Assembly (NCBI GenBank): GCA_902495525.1
Contig: CABUXL010000005.1
Span: 7,821-71,820, forward strand
Direction: 5' to 3'
From: an uncultured Collinsella sp.
Lineage (GTDB): Bacteria; Actinomycetota; Coriobacteriia; Coriobacteriales; Coriobacteriaceae
DNA: 64,000 bases
Shown: piece by piece, positions 33,733 to 42,535 of the stretch
How the letters are laid out: every line of letters starts with the position of its first letter
Position numbering within the stretch: position 1 is the stretch's first letter
Program-made: the position numbers and the translations under genes
Notes under the pieces: generated by a model
What the model was told of the DNA's origin: nothing
Databases searched by the model: none
The model's input: only the letters and a program-made list of their open reading frames with translations

Positions 33733-33945
33733 ATGGGGCCCTTTCGATAGTTTCGCATGGCAACGGTGCATATCAAATGGTACAAGGGTAACATCTAACA
33801 ACTGCAGGCAAACGCGCGATTATCGTTACATTTTTATGACCTGGCAAACGGCGGTAATGGAGCCGCGGGCGCGCGGTTATGGGCGCATTCGTTAACAATG
33901 ACGAAACGCTAGCAGTCCCCCCCTCCCCGCAGGTCATCGAGCGTG

Positions 33946-34743
33946 CTAACGCTCCAAGACATCGCGAACGGCGTTTGCCGCCGTAACGGGGCGATCGCGC
34001 AGACCGTTATGCGCGCCCGGGATCGTCACGAGAGGGCAATCGAGATATTCGGCAGCCGCTCGCGTGCCAGCCTCGCGGGGCGTGCCAATCGAAAGCTCGC
34101 CCAGGAGCACGGCGGCCACCGTTTTTGACGCGCGAACGCTATCCCAATCGGGAACGCAGGTCATAGTAATCCCGTATTCATTGGCCATGAAGCAACGACC
34201 ATTGCGCAGGGCATGTTTGGCTTCCGCTTCGGTCGTCCCAGGAGCCTCGGGATCCAAGTCGCCGAGGGCTCCCAAGAAAAGCCGGAGCGCCCTTGAAACC
34301 TTTCCAGCCGCAATCATATTGAGCAAAACCGGGGCTGCGCCCATGCCGACGCCTTCGGCCGACACAGCCGGCTCATGCAGAATCGCACGGGCGACGAAAT
34401 GGGGTTCGGTACGAAGAAGTTCCAGCGCCACCAACGTACCGGCGCTGTGCGCAAGCACATTTGTCGGAGCGCCAACGTGTTCGATCACGGCTTGCAGATC
34501 GGCGGCCTGAGCGGCAAGATCATAGCTGCCGTCTGCCGCATCGCTGCTGCCACCACAGCCGCGGCGGTCGTAGGCAATTACGCGGTAGTTGCGACTGAGC
34601 TCACAAGCGATGCCGTCGAAAAATGTGCCGTCGACACAAGCGCCGTGCACGCACACCAAGGCAGGAGCATCAGGCGACACATCCGGGTCGGCATATTCGC
34701 GACAGGCAATCGTGGTGCCCGCATTCTCGACCGTAAAATCCAT
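33946..34743 (-). CDS. Alpha/beta hydrolase
   Basis: A 265-residue alpha/beta-fold hydrolase. The oxyanion segment VCVHGACVDGTFF, the nucleophile elbow LAHSAGTL with its Ser and the late IPGAHNGL with the catalytic His are visible. A cap of about 90 residues lies between elbow and His. Substrate cannot be told. It is alone on the minus strand, facing the c-di-GMP protein and the radical SAM gene. Confidence 0.88.
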   Translation of the reverse strand: MDFTVENAGTTIACREYADPDVSPDAPALVCVHGACVDGTFFDGIACELSRNYRVIAYDRRGCGGSSDAADGSYDLAAQAADLQAVIEHVGAPTNVLAHSAGTLVALELLRTEPHFVARAILHEPAVSAEGVGMGAAPVLLNMIAAGKVSRALRLFLGALGDLDPEAPGTTEAEAKHALRNGRCFMANEYGITMTCVPDWDSVRASKTVAAVLLGELSIGTPREAGTRAAAEYLDCPLVTIPGAHNGLRDRPVTAANAVRDVLER

Positions 34744-34968
34744 GTTGTGCCCCCATCATCAATGCTCATCCAGTTGCACGTCAGTGCGGTTGGATGGACC
34801 CGCATTGCCTTACGCCTTGTTAACAGATTAACTTTACCCGACCCGAGGCTTTTCATGGCACGGCATAATGAGCGACGTGAAAAAACGAAACTTGTAAAGC
34901 AAGAGCCCGCACCTTGCTTTGGAGCCGATGCTATGCTTAGGCACAATTGTCTTGAGGAGCATATGCCT

Positions 34969-35745
34969 ATGTCTACGTTTTTGAATGCCAGCCCCATCTT
35001 TGGGCCCGTTCGCAGCCGTCGCCTTGGTCTCTCGCTCGGCGTCAACATGATGCCGGCCAGCGGCAAAATCTGCACGTTCGACTGCATTTACTGCGAAAAC
35101 GGCCTCAACGCCGAGCGCCCCTGTCATGAGCCGTACAACACAGCTGCCGTGGTACTCGACGCGCTCGAGGCAAAGCTGCGCGAGATGGCAGCCGAGGGCG
35201 AGCTCCCCGATGTGATCACCTTCGCAGGCAACGGCGAGCCCACTGCCGCACCGGAGTTTCCGCAGGCCATCGCCGGCGCCGTCGCGTTGCGCGACGAGCT
35301 TGCCCCAAACTCCAAGATCGCCGTGCTCTCCAACGGCACGCGCGCCGACCGCCCCCAGGTGCACGACGCGCTCATGATGGTCGACGACAACATCCTCAAG
35401 CTCGATACCGTCGACCCGACGTTTATCCAGCTGCTCGACCAGCCTGTTGGCCCCTACGACGTCGAGCACCAGATCGAAACGTTCGCAAGCTTTGACGGTC
35501 ACGTTATTATCCAGACGATCTTTTTGACCGGCGAGTATCAGGGCAAGCTCATCGACAACACCGGCGAGGAGTACGTTGCCCCCTGGCTCGCGGCGCTTGA
35601 GCGCATTCGCCCACAAGAAGCGACCATCTACACGGTAGCGCGCGAGACACCGGTCGCCGGCCTTGCCAAAGCGGCGCCCGAGGTGCTCGACGCCATTGCC
35701 GCACGCGTACGCGCCCTCGGCATTCCCTGCCAGGTGAGTTACTAG
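34969..35745 (+). CDS. Radical SAM protein, COG0731 type
   Basis: A 258-residue radical SAM enzyme. The cluster motif CTFDCIYC lies near residue 35, after the typical GPVRSRRLGLSLG opening of the COG0731 (TYW1-like) group. TFAGNGEPT is the SAM-binding glycine segment. Bacterial members have no settled function; the archaeal relative makes the wyosine base of tRNA-Phe. GAGGAG lies nine bases before the ATG at 34969, and only three before an ATG six bases earlier, so the later one is preferred. It has no obvious operon partners. Confidence 0.88.
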   Translation: MSTFLNASPIFGPVRSRRLGLSLGVNMMPASGKICTFDCIYCENGLNAERPCHEPYNTAAVVLDALEAKLREMAAEGELPDVITFAGNGEPTAAPEFPQAIAGAVALRDELAPNSKIAVLSNGTRADRPQVHDALMMVDDNILKLDTVDPTFIQLLDQPVGPYDVEHQIETFASFDGHVIIQTIFLTGEYQGKLIDNTGEEYVAPWLAALERIRPQEATIYTVARETPVAGLAKAAPEVLDAIAARVRALGIPCQVSY

Positions 35746-35786
35746 CAAAACCACGTAGCAGCTAGTGCCCGCCATCCCGCTCCATC

Positions 35787-35857
35787 AGTTGCGGTGATAT
35801 AGTTCCTATTTATGCTGTTAAACCGCTTAAATCGGAACTATATCACCGCAACTTTTA
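35787..35857 (+). repeat. Perfect 20-bp inverted repeat, terminator-like
   Basis: AGTTGCGGTGATATAGTTCC (35787-35806) is exactly complementary to 35834-35853 across a 27-base loop and is followed by TTTT. It lies after the radical SAM gene and about 50 bases before map. The long AT-containing arms and large loop are unlike the short GC stems of the other terminators here. Confidence 0.88.
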
Positions 35858-35905
35858 TGGACGCGTGGGTGGGCTATACTAGCTGCGGATGAAAGGAAGT
35901 TAGCC

Positions 35906-36793
35906 ATGTATGACAAAGGACCCGTGCCTGGCCGCAACGACGCTTGCTGGTGCGGCAGCGGCAAGAAATACAAGAAATGCCATAGCGCCTTTGATGAGCG
36001 CCTCGAGCGCTTGTGGGAAGAGGGCTGGGAGGTTCTGCCTCGCACGCTCTACAAGACTCCCGCCGATATCGAGGGCATCAAGCGCTCGGCCGCCATCAAC
36101 GTGGGCGTGCTCGATTATGTGGGCGAGCATATCGCCGCAGGCATGACCACCAACCAGATCGACCAGATGATCTACGACTACACCGTCGAGCACGGCGGCA
36201 CGCCGGCAGACCTCAACTACGAGGGTTACCCCAAGAGCGTGTGCACCTCGATCAACGACGTCGTCTGCCACGGTATCCCCTGCGATGCGGATGTGCTGCA
36301 TGAGGGCGATATCATCAACGTGGACTGCTCCACGATCCTGGACGGTTACTTTAGTGATTCGAGCCGTATGTTCTGCATCGGCGAGGTATCTGCCGAGCGC
36401 CAGCGCCTGGTCGACGTCACCCGCGCCAGCGTGGAGGCGGGTCTGGCGGCCGTCAAGCCATGGCTGCCGCTGTCCGTAATGGCCGAGGCCGTGCAAAAGA
36501 CGGTCGAGGACGCCGGTTTTAGTGTGGTGCGCGAGTACGGCGGACACGGCATCGGTAAGGAGTTCCACGAGGACCCGTTTGTGGGCTTTACCACCGAGGC
36601 GCCCGATGTGGACACCATCATGGCTCCGGGCATGGTCTTTACCATCGAGCCCATGGTCAATGCCGGAGCGCCCGACATCAAGATTAGCAAGGGTGACGGC
36701 TGGTGCGTGCGCACCAAGGACGGTAGCGATTCGGCCCAGTGCGAGGTACAGCTCGTGGTGACCGAGGACGGCTACGAGCTGCTGAGCTGGTAG
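35906..36793 (+). CDS. map: Methionine aminopeptidase type I with SEC-C zinc motif
   Basis: A 295-residue methionine aminopeptidase that trims the first Met from new proteins. The N-terminus has a SEC-C zinc motif (PGRNDACWCGSGKKYKKCH), which may help it dock at the ribosome as in SecA. The catalytic domain shows the five metal ligands in NVDCSTILDGYFSDSS, GGHGIG, TIEPM and QCEVQL. AAGGAAG precedes the ATG. A strong terminator follows. Confidence 0.95.
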   Translation: MYDKGPVPGRNDACWCGSGKKYKKCHSAFDERLERLWEEGWEVLPRTLYKTPADIEGIKRSAAINVGVLDYVGEHIAAGMTTNQIDQMIYDYTVEHGGTPADLNYEGYPKSVCTSINDVVCHGIPCDADVLHEGDIINVDCSTILDGYFSDSSRMFCIGEVSAERQRLVDVTRASVEAGLAAVKPWLPLSVMAEAVQKTVEDAGFSVVREYGGHGIGKEFHEDPFVGFTTEAPDVDTIMAPGMVFTIEPMVNAGAPDIKISKGDGWCVRTKDGSDSAQCEVQLVVTEDGYELLSW

Positions 36794-36801
36794 CCGTGGA
36801 T

Positions 36802-36852
36802 GCGCCGGGCTTCGCGATGGATATGTTAACCATCGCAAAGCCCGGCGTTTTT
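36802..36852 (+). terminator. Terminator of map
   Basis: CGCCGGGCTTCGCGATGG (36802-36819) pairs with CCATCGCAAAGCCCGGCG (36829-36846), followed by TTTTTAT. Confidence 0.9.
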
Positions 36853-36872
36853 ATAGCGTTTTACCTGATAAA

Positions 36873-36907
36873 ACCTGCCAAAATAAACCTGTCCCCTTTT
36901 GGCAGGT
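36873..36907. repeat. Hairpin repeat with GGGGACAGG loop
   Basis: ACCTGCCAAAA (36873-36883) pairs with TTTTGGCAGGT (36897-36907); the minus-strand loop is GGGGACAGGTTTA. Related copies are at 46061-46095 (opposite orientation) and a left half at 38104-38121. It sits just before the 2-hydroxyacid dehydrogenase start. Confidence 0.85.
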
Positions 36908-36926
36908 CGAGCGGAGAGGACTGCTT

Positions 36927-37862
36927 GTGAACATCCTGGTTTTGCTGCCCATCAATGACCGCCATCGCGCAATTCTTGAGTCGAGTGCTCCGGGCGAGGA
37001 CTTTATCTACACGAGCTCCGGCGCCATCACGCGTGAGCAGGTCGCCAACGCCGACGTGATCTTGGGCAACATAGACCCTGCCTTGCTTACCGCATGCGAG
37101 CATCTCCAGCTGTTGCAATTGCAGACCGCCGGCTATGACGATTACTTGGCCGCCGGCACCGTGCCGGCTGAAGCCAAGCTGTCTTGCTCGATCGGCGCCT
37201 ACGGTCAGGCCGTGAGCGAGCACATGTTTGCCATGGTCCTTTCCATGATGAAGCGCCTGCCCGGCTACCAGGACCTGCAGCGCGAGCATCGCTGGGAGGA
37301 TTTGGGGCCGGTCACCTCGCTCAAAAACGCCAATGTGCTGGTGCTGGGCGCGGGCGACATTGGCGGCCACTTTGCCACGCTCTGCCGCAACATGGGTGCG
37401 CACGTCCGCGGCATCAAGCGCCACCCGCTCGTCTACCCCATTGTGTTTGAGGACATGGACGGTATGGATGCCCTGTCCGAGCTCCTGGCCGAGGCTGACA
37501 TCGTCGCATCCTTTATGCCCAGCACACCCGAGACCCGCGGCCTGGCGAACGCCGAGTTCTTCGCCGCGATGAAACCGGGCGCCTTCTTTGCCAACGGCGG
37601 CCGCGGCGACCTTGTGGTCGCCGACGACTTGGTTGCCGCCCTGGAGTCGGGACATCTCGCCGGCGCCGCGGTCGACGTCACCGACCCCGAACCGTTGCCT
37701 GAAACAAGCCCACTGTGGGATGCGCCCAACATGCTCATCACGCCACACGTCTCCGGCTGGTTCCACCTAGCCGCCACGCTCAACAACGTTGTCGACATCG
37801 CCGCAGAGAACCTGCGTCACCTGCAAGCCGGCGAAACCCTGCGCTGCTGGATCGAACATTAA
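36927..37862 (+). CDS. D-2-hydroxyacid dehydrogenase family protein
   Basis: A 311-residue NAD(P)-dependent oxidoreductase. The Rossmann motif is VLGAGDIGGHFA near residue 145; the catalytic Arg is in NGGRGDLV and the catalytic His in ITPHVSGW. Family members reduce 2-keto acids to D-2-hydroxy acids or the reverse. The GTG start at 36927 is taken because MNILVLLP begins the fold and GGAGAGG lies upstream. The product of such an enzyme could feed the 2-hydroxyacyl-CoA pathway suggested by the activase, but the genes are far apart. Substrate unknown. Confidence 0.9.
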   Translation: MNILVLLPINDRHRAILESSAPGEDFIYTSSGAITREQVANADVILGNIDPALLTACEHLQLLQLQTAGYDDYLAAGTVPAEAKLSCSIGAYGQAVSEHMFAMVLSMMKRLPGYQDLQREHRWEDLGPVTSLKNANVLVLGAGDIGGHFATLCRNMGAHVRGIKRHPLVYPIVFEDMDGMDALSELLAEADIVASFMPSTPETRGLANAEFFAAMKPGAFFANGGRGDLVVADDLVAALESGHLAGAAVDVTDPEPLPETSPLWDAPNMLITPHVSGWFHLAATLNNVVDIAAENLRHLQAGETLRCWIEH

Positions 37863-38143
37863 GAATTACGCCGTTTTACAAACGGCGTAATGAGCCGACG
37901 CTGCGAGCCCGCCGTTTGGCCAATCTGCCGTTCAATTTTAAAGGCGCGACCAGAAGGTCAGCGCCTTTTCATTTCACGGCACCTTGGCTCAAACGGCGGG
38001 CTCTCGCTGACTTTTATTCGACCTGCGGGATCTGACTAGCGCAGGCTCTGCCTATGAAGTCCTAGCAGTTCCGTCTTGTCGTTGGCGTTGAAGCATTTGC
38101 CCAGATAAAACCTGCCAAAATTGTCATCTCATCTTGGTCGATT
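37863..38143. repeat. Hairpin and nested palindrome in a gene-free gap
   Basis: First a perfect hairpin, ATTACGCCGTTT (37865-37876) with AAACGGCGTAAT (37880-37891), probably the dehydrogenase terminator. Then a nested palindrome: AGCCCGCCGTTT (37906-37917) with 37991-38002, TGCCGT (37926-37931) with ACGGCA (37976-37981), and AAAGGCGC (37940-37947) with GCGCCTTT (37961-37968). A left half of the 36873 hairpin repeat lies at 38104-38121, next to the stop of the M18 peptidase gene. No gene is seen. Confidence 0.8.
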
Positions 38144-39529
38144 TTAGAGCTCCACGCTTTCGGCGCCGTTGATGGTTAGGTCGCGCTCGTAGAAGGCCGT
38201 GAGGGCGCGGATGGCGTACATCACGTCGCGCACGCCGCCGGTCTCGTAGCTCGAGTGCATGGCAAGCTGCGGCAGGCCCACGTCAACGGCATGCATGCTC
38301 GCCTGCATGTTCGACAGGTTGCCCAGGGTCGAACCGCCCGCCATATCGCTCTTGTTGGCGAAGGCCTGCGTGGGCACGTCGGCGTCATCGCAGATGGCTT
38401 GGAACACCGCGCGGCTAAAGGCATCGGTGCAGTAGTGCTGGTTGGCGGCTTCCTTGATGACAATACCGCCGTTGAGTACGACCTGGTTGCGAACATCGCA
38501 CTTCTCGGCGTGGTTGGGGTGCACGGCATGCGCGTTGTCGCAGCTCACGAGCATCGAGGCGGCAAGGGCGCGATGGTACGACTCGTCGTCAAAGCCCAGT
38601 GATCCGTTAATGCGGCGCAGCGCGTCGGCCAAGAACGTCGACATGGCTCCTTGCTTGGTCTCGGAGCCAACCTCCTCGTTATCGAAGCAGCAGAAGACCG
38701 AAACGTCGCGCGCGTTCTCGGCACCCAAAAATGCCTGCAGCGAGGTGTAGGCGCAGGCCAGGTCGTCGAGCTTGGGCGTCGAGATAAACTCGTCGGCCCA
38801 GCCCCAAATGCGCGCATCCTGACGATTGACCAGGAACAGATCGCGGCCCAAAATTTGCTCGGGCTCAACGTCCAGCTCATCGGCAATCAGAGCGTCAAAA
38901 TCTCCCTGCTTGAGTTCACCGGCGCTGATGAGCGGGCACAGGTCAACGGCTCGGTTGGGAGCAAAGCTCTCGTTAACGCCACGGTTCATATGGATGGCAA
39001 GGCTCGGAATAATGGCAACCTCGCGCTCGGTGGCAAGCAGGCGGCTCTCAATACGGTCGCCCTCGCGCACCAGCACGCGGCCCGCGAGCGCCAGTGGACG
39101 ATCGAACCAGGTGTAGTCGATCATGCCGCCGTAGGCCTCGGTGTTCAGACGCAGCGTCTCGCCTGCGCCGTCGAGCTCGGGCACAGCCTTGACCTTAAAC
39201 GTCGGCGAATCGCTGTGCGACGCCGTGAGCTGAAAATGATAGTCGCCGGCAACGCCGTCCTCGCCCCACGTAGCAGCCAGGTCCTCGCCCACCTTAAAGG
39301 CAACGACGCTCGAGGTGTTGCGCTGCGTGTAATAACGCCCGCCCGGCTCGATGTCCCATGCCGCGTTCTCGGGCAGGTAGGTAAAGCCCGCCTCGTCGAG
39401 CTCGGCCATAATGGTCGCCGCCGTATGGAACATGCTGGGGCATGCCTCGATAAAGTCGATAAGGTCGTTGGCGGCCTCGATATCGTCGGCCGTCACGTGC
39501 GCGCGCTCGGGCGTTTCCTGATCCGTCAT
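38144..39529 (-). CDS. apeB: M18 family aminopeptidase
   Basis: A 461-residue zinc aminopeptidase that removes acidic or other N-terminal residues from peptides in the cytosol. Metal and catalytic positions of the M18 family are visible: TASHSDSP, PKLDDLACA, CFDNEEVGSETKQGA, VSCDNAHAVHP and MHSSYETGG. The start at 39529 (MTDQETPE) follows AAGGGGAGAG; the longer in-frame start lacks a ribosome site. Length is normal for the family. Confidence 0.93.
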   Translation of the reverse strand: MTDQETPERAHVTADDIEAANDLIDFIEACPSMFHTAATIMAELDEAGFTYLPENAAWDIEPGGRYYTQRNTSSVVAFKVGEDLAATWGEDGVAGDYHFQLTASHSDSPTFKVKAVPELDGAGETLRLNTEAYGGMIDYTWFDRPLALAGRVLVREGDRIESRLLATEREVAIIPSLAIHMNRGVNESFAPNRAVDLCPLISAGELKQGDFDALIADELDVEPEQILGRDLFLVNRQDARIWGWADEFISTPKLDDLACAYTSLQAFLGAENARDVSVFCCFDNEEVGSETKQGAMSTFLADALRRINGSLGFDDESYHRALAASMLVSCDNAHAVHPNHAEKCDVRNQVVLNGGIVIKEAANQHYCTDAFSRAVFQAICDDADVPTQAFANKSDMAGGSTLGNLSNMQASMHAVDVGLPQLAMHSSYETGGVRDVMYAIRALTAFYERDLTINGAESVEL

Positions 39530-39690
39530 GCTCTCCCCTTTCGCTGGGTTGATGGTCCCCTCCAGCATACCCCGCCACGCCAGCGCCGCACTCTTCATTC
39601 CATGTTTAATCCCGCGCCGCTCACCAACTTGAGCCATCATGCCCGCGTTCCTTTTGCGACAATTGCGCTAACAGGACGAGAGGAGCCGTC

Positions 39691-40776
39691 ATGAAGCCAC
39701 GTAACATTGCCATCGCCTGCGGTGTCGCGGGAGTCGCCGTCGGCCTTGCCGCTGCCACCGGTATCGTTTATCACAAGCAAATCAAGTCCGCCGCGTCGCT
39801 CAAACGCTTGACCGGCTACGCGGATGGCTATGACCTGTACGCAATCGACATCGCCTACGACTACGATCTTGATCGCATCATCGCCGCTGGCGTGCGCGAC
39901 GACCAGGCCTACATCGATGCCGTGGTGGCGCAGGTGCTGCCCGGTGTGCCGGCACATGTCCAGGCGCCCCAGTTTGCCTGCAGCGCTTTTGTCGCCGTAG
40001 ATGCCGAAGGCCGCGTGCGCACCGGTCGCAATTACAACTTTAAGGACGACACCTCGGCGCTGCTGGTGCGCAATCACCCACGCGGCGGCTATGCTTCCAT
40101 CGGGTTTGCCGCCCTCAATAACCTGGGCGCCAACACTCCGCTTGACTCCATCACCGGACGCGCCGCGGCGTTGATGGGCCCGTTTGCCCAGCTCGACGGT
40201 GTTAACGAATGCGGCGTGTCCATTGCCGTACTCACCCTGGATTCCAAGCCCTGTGACCAGGACACGCAACGCCCCGCCATCAATACCTCGCTCGCCATCC
40301 GCCTGGTGCTCGACCGCGCGGCTACCACGCAAGAGGCCGTCGACCTGCTTTCCGCCCACGACATGCACGCCATGGCCGGACGCGATTACCACTTCTTTAT
40401 CAACGACGCCGCCGGTGACGCGCGCGTAGTAGAGTGGGATCCGCGCGATCCGGACCGCGCTTTCAAAGCGACTCCTGTACGCCAGGTTACAAACTTCTAC
40501 GCCTGCTATGGCGACGAAGTGCTGCCCAACCAAAAGAATGGCGAGCTGGGCCATGGTAAAGAGCGCGCCGTCGCAATCGCCGATGTCCTCGACGCCCATG
40601 CCGGCGCCCAAGACGAGACAGTCGCTTGGAAGGCCCTGCGCGCTGCGGCGCAAGAGCCCAATCCGGAAGACATCACCAGCAACACGCAGTGGTCGGTCGT
40701 CTTTGACAATACCGAGCCCGCTGCCGCCATCACGCTGCGCCGCCACTGGGGCAACGTCGATGCCTTCGCACTGTAA
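39691..40776 (+). CDS. Membrane-anchored linear amide C-N hydrolase (choloylglycine hydrolase-like)
   Basis: A 361-residue Ntn-hydrolase-like protein. Residues 5-25 are one hydrophobic helix, which anchors it outside the cell or acts as a signal. The candidate nucleophile is the Cys in QFACSAFVAVD, followed by RTGRNYNF with the conserved Arg; NNLGAN and DGVNECGVSIAV also match the family. In cytosolic bile salt hydrolases the Cys is residue 2; here it lies about 95 residues in, so activation would need cleavage, or it is not autoprocessed. The broad family includes bile salt hydrolases, penicillin V acylases and related enzymes; substrate is not decided. Upstream is AGAGGAG. Confidence 0.72.
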   Translation: MKPRNIAIACGVAGVAVGLAAATGIVYHKQIKSAASLKRLTGYADGYDLYAIDIAYDYDLDRIIAAGVRDDQAYIDAVVAQVLPGVPAHVQAPQFACSAFVAVDAEGRVRTGRNYNFKDDTSALLVRNHPRGGYASIGFAALNNLGANTPLDSITGRAAALMGPFAQLDGVNECGVSIAVLTLDSKPCDQDTQRPAINTSLAIRLVLDRAATTQEAVDLLSAHDMHAMAGRDYHFFINDAAGDARVVEWDPRDPDRAFKATPVRQVTNFYACYGDEVLPNQKNGELGHGKERAVAIADVLDAHAGAQDETVAWKALRAAAQEPNPEDITSNTQWSVVFDNTEPAAAITLRRHWGNVDAFAL

Positions 40777-40915
40777 GGAGCCAGGCCCGTCGACCTTACG
40801 TTCCCTGACGTTGCTTACATTTCCATACGCTTGAGCTAACACGTTTTACCCCCGTATCAACAGTGTGCGGGGGTAAACTTATGCGCATGTTATAACTTGC
40901 CCGGAAGGATTCATC

Positions 40916-41995
40916 ATGCTCAGGATCGGTCTTCTTACCAGTGGCGGCGACTGTCAGGCGCTCAACGCCACCATGCGCGGCATCGTCAAAACGCTTATGA
41001 CCAATAGCGAAGAACCTATCGAGATCTATGGTTTTGAGGACGGCTACCAGGGCCTTATCTACAGCAGGTTCCGCGTCATGACGCCCGCCGATTTTAGCGG
41101 TATCCTCACCCGCGGCGGCACCATCCTGGGCACGAGCCGCACGCCGTTCAAGCGCCTGGACATTCCCGAGGCCGACGGCGTCGAAAAGGTGCCGGCAATG
41201 GTCCACACCTATCATAAGCTGCAGCTCGACTGCCTGTTTATGCTGGGCGGTAACGGCTCCACCAAGACCGCCAACCGCCTGCGCGAAGAGGGCCTCAACG
41301 TTATCGCGCTGCCCAAGACCATCGATAACGACACCTGGGGCACCGAGTTGACGTTTGGCTTTACGAGCGCCATCGACGTCGCTACCAAGTGCATCGACGA
41401 CATCCACACCACCGCGTCGAGTCACGGGCGCGTGTTCGTTATCGAGATCATGGGCCACAAGGTTGGCTGGATCCCGCTGTATGCCGGCGTCGCGGGCGGC
41501 GCAGATGTCATCTTGATTCCCGAGATTCCCTACGACATGGATAACGTCATCAAGACCATCGAGCATCGCATGGAGACCGGCAGCCGCTTTACTATCGTGG
41601 CCGTCGCCGAGGGCGCTATCTCCAAGGAGGACGCGGCGCTGTCCAAGAAGGAGTACAAGAAGAAGCTCGCCGAGCGCACGAGCCCGTCAATCGTGTACGA
41701 CATCGCCAAGGAGATCGAGGCCAAGACCGGTCGCGAGACCCGCGTCGCCATCCCCGGCCACACGCAGCGCGGCGGTCAGCCCGACGCCCAGGACCGCATC
41801 TTTGCGACTCAGTGCGGCGTCGAGGCAGCGCTCGGCTGCCTGCGCGGCGAGTTTGGCTACATGATTGCCCTGCGCGACGGCAAAATGTGCCACATGCCGC
41901 TCGAGGATGTCGCCGGCAAGCTCAAGTTTGTCGACCCCCAGAGTGATCTGGTGCGCGAGGCCAAGGCGCTGGGCATCAGCTTCGGCGACGAATAG
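40916..41995 (+). CDS. pfkA: 6-phosphofructokinase
   Basis: A 359-residue phosphofructokinase. The N-terminal nucleotide-binding segment is LTSGGDCQALNA, the catalytic segment is PKTIDNDTW with the general-base Asp, and IEIMGHKVGW and PGHTQRGG complete the family set. The phosphoryl-donor region reads GGNGS: Gly follows as in ATP enzymes, but the usual Asp is Asn. The Lys in PKTIDND (position 124 in E. coli numbering) is typical of pyrophosphate-using forms. The donor is therefore uncertain. AAGGAT precedes the ATG. Confidence 0.9.
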   Translation: MLRIGLLTSGGDCQALNATMRGIVKTLMTNSEEPIEIYGFEDGYQGLIYSRFRVMTPADFSGILTRGGTILGTSRTPFKRLDIPEADGVEKVPAMVHTYHKLQLDCLFMLGGNGSTKTANRLREEGLNVIALPKTIDNDTWGTELTFGFTSAIDVATKCIDDIHTTASSHGRVFVIEIMGHKVGWIPLYAGVAGGADVILIPEIPYDMDNVIKTIEHRMETGSRFTIVAVAEGAISKEDAALSKKEYKKKLAERTSPSIVYDIAKEIEAKTGRETRVAIPGHTQRGGQPDAQDRIFATQCGVEAALGCLRGEFGYMIALRDGKMCHMPLEDVAGKLKFVDPQSDLVREAKALGISFGDE

Positions 41996-42023
41996 CCTCG
42001 GCTGGAACCGCCCCCATCGGAGC

Positions 42024-42134
42024 CCCCAGGGCTTACCTCCCAAATCGTCCTCGGACATGTCAGGACCCCGCCGTGCGCTTCGCGCGGCGGGGTCCTTCCG
42101 TCCTGCGGAAAGATTTGGGAGGTAAGCCCTGGGG
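42024..42134 (+). repeat. Long nested palindrome with GTCCTC/TGCGGAAA internal loop (member 1)
   Basis: Outer arms 42024-42046 and 42112-42134 are complementary over 23 bp. Inside is a 6 by 8 internal loop, GTCCTC (42047-42052) opposite TGCGGAAA (42104-42111), then a 4-bp stem GGAC/GTCC, a small loop and an inner 12-bp stem (42062-42073 with 42085-42096). It starts 28 bases after the pfkA stop, on the same strand sense as members 2 and 3 relative to their upstream genes. Confidence 0.92.
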
Positions 42135-42195
42135 CCTCCTGCGGTAACTAGGGAGGCCGTGGCTATTCGTCTTCTTGCTGCGGGTGCCTGGGGTA

Positions 42196-42394
42196 GGATG
42201 CGGCGTGCATTTTTGGGAGTATTCAGCAGCCGAGGGTGCCTGCATACTGGATTTTGGGCGAAAGGCAGGCACTGTGGGCCGCATCCTGTAAAAAATGATC
42301 GGTCCTTGAGGCATTGGGGTCCAGGACCAGGGCATTCAGCGCGGTTTTGTGCACCCGTTCCCGCGCCCGCGGACCCCGGGACGCTGAATACTCC
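42196..42394. repeat. Cluster of crossing inverted repeats
   Basis: GGATGCGGC (42196-42204) pairs with GCCGCATCC (42278-42286) and encloses GTGCCTGC (42236-42243) with GCAGGCAC (42265-42272). Independently GGAGTATTCAGC (42216-42227) pairs with GCTGAATACTCC (42383-42394), and GGGGTCC near 42318 with GGACCCC near 42371. These pairings cross, so they are alternatives or a pseudoknot-like fold. No gene is seen in 41996-42535. Confidence 0.7.
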
Positions 42395-42437
42395 GGAATT
42401 TGCACGGCGCCCCCTGGGGTACCTGTGGGCAAAAAGC

Positions 42438-42475
42438 AACCGCCCCGTCAAAGTATGCATTTGGCGGGGCGGTTT
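42438..42475. terminator. Bidirectional terminator between convergent genes
   Basis: AACCGCCCCG (42438-42447) pairs with CGGGGCGGTT (42465-42474). It lies 60 bases before the stop of the minus-strand ABC permease gene. Confidence 0.8.
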
Positions 42476-42535
42476 ATGCAAAAATGCTGCTGCGGGCGCG
42501 TCGGCAGCTCGCTAGAACTTGAATCCCAGGACAGG

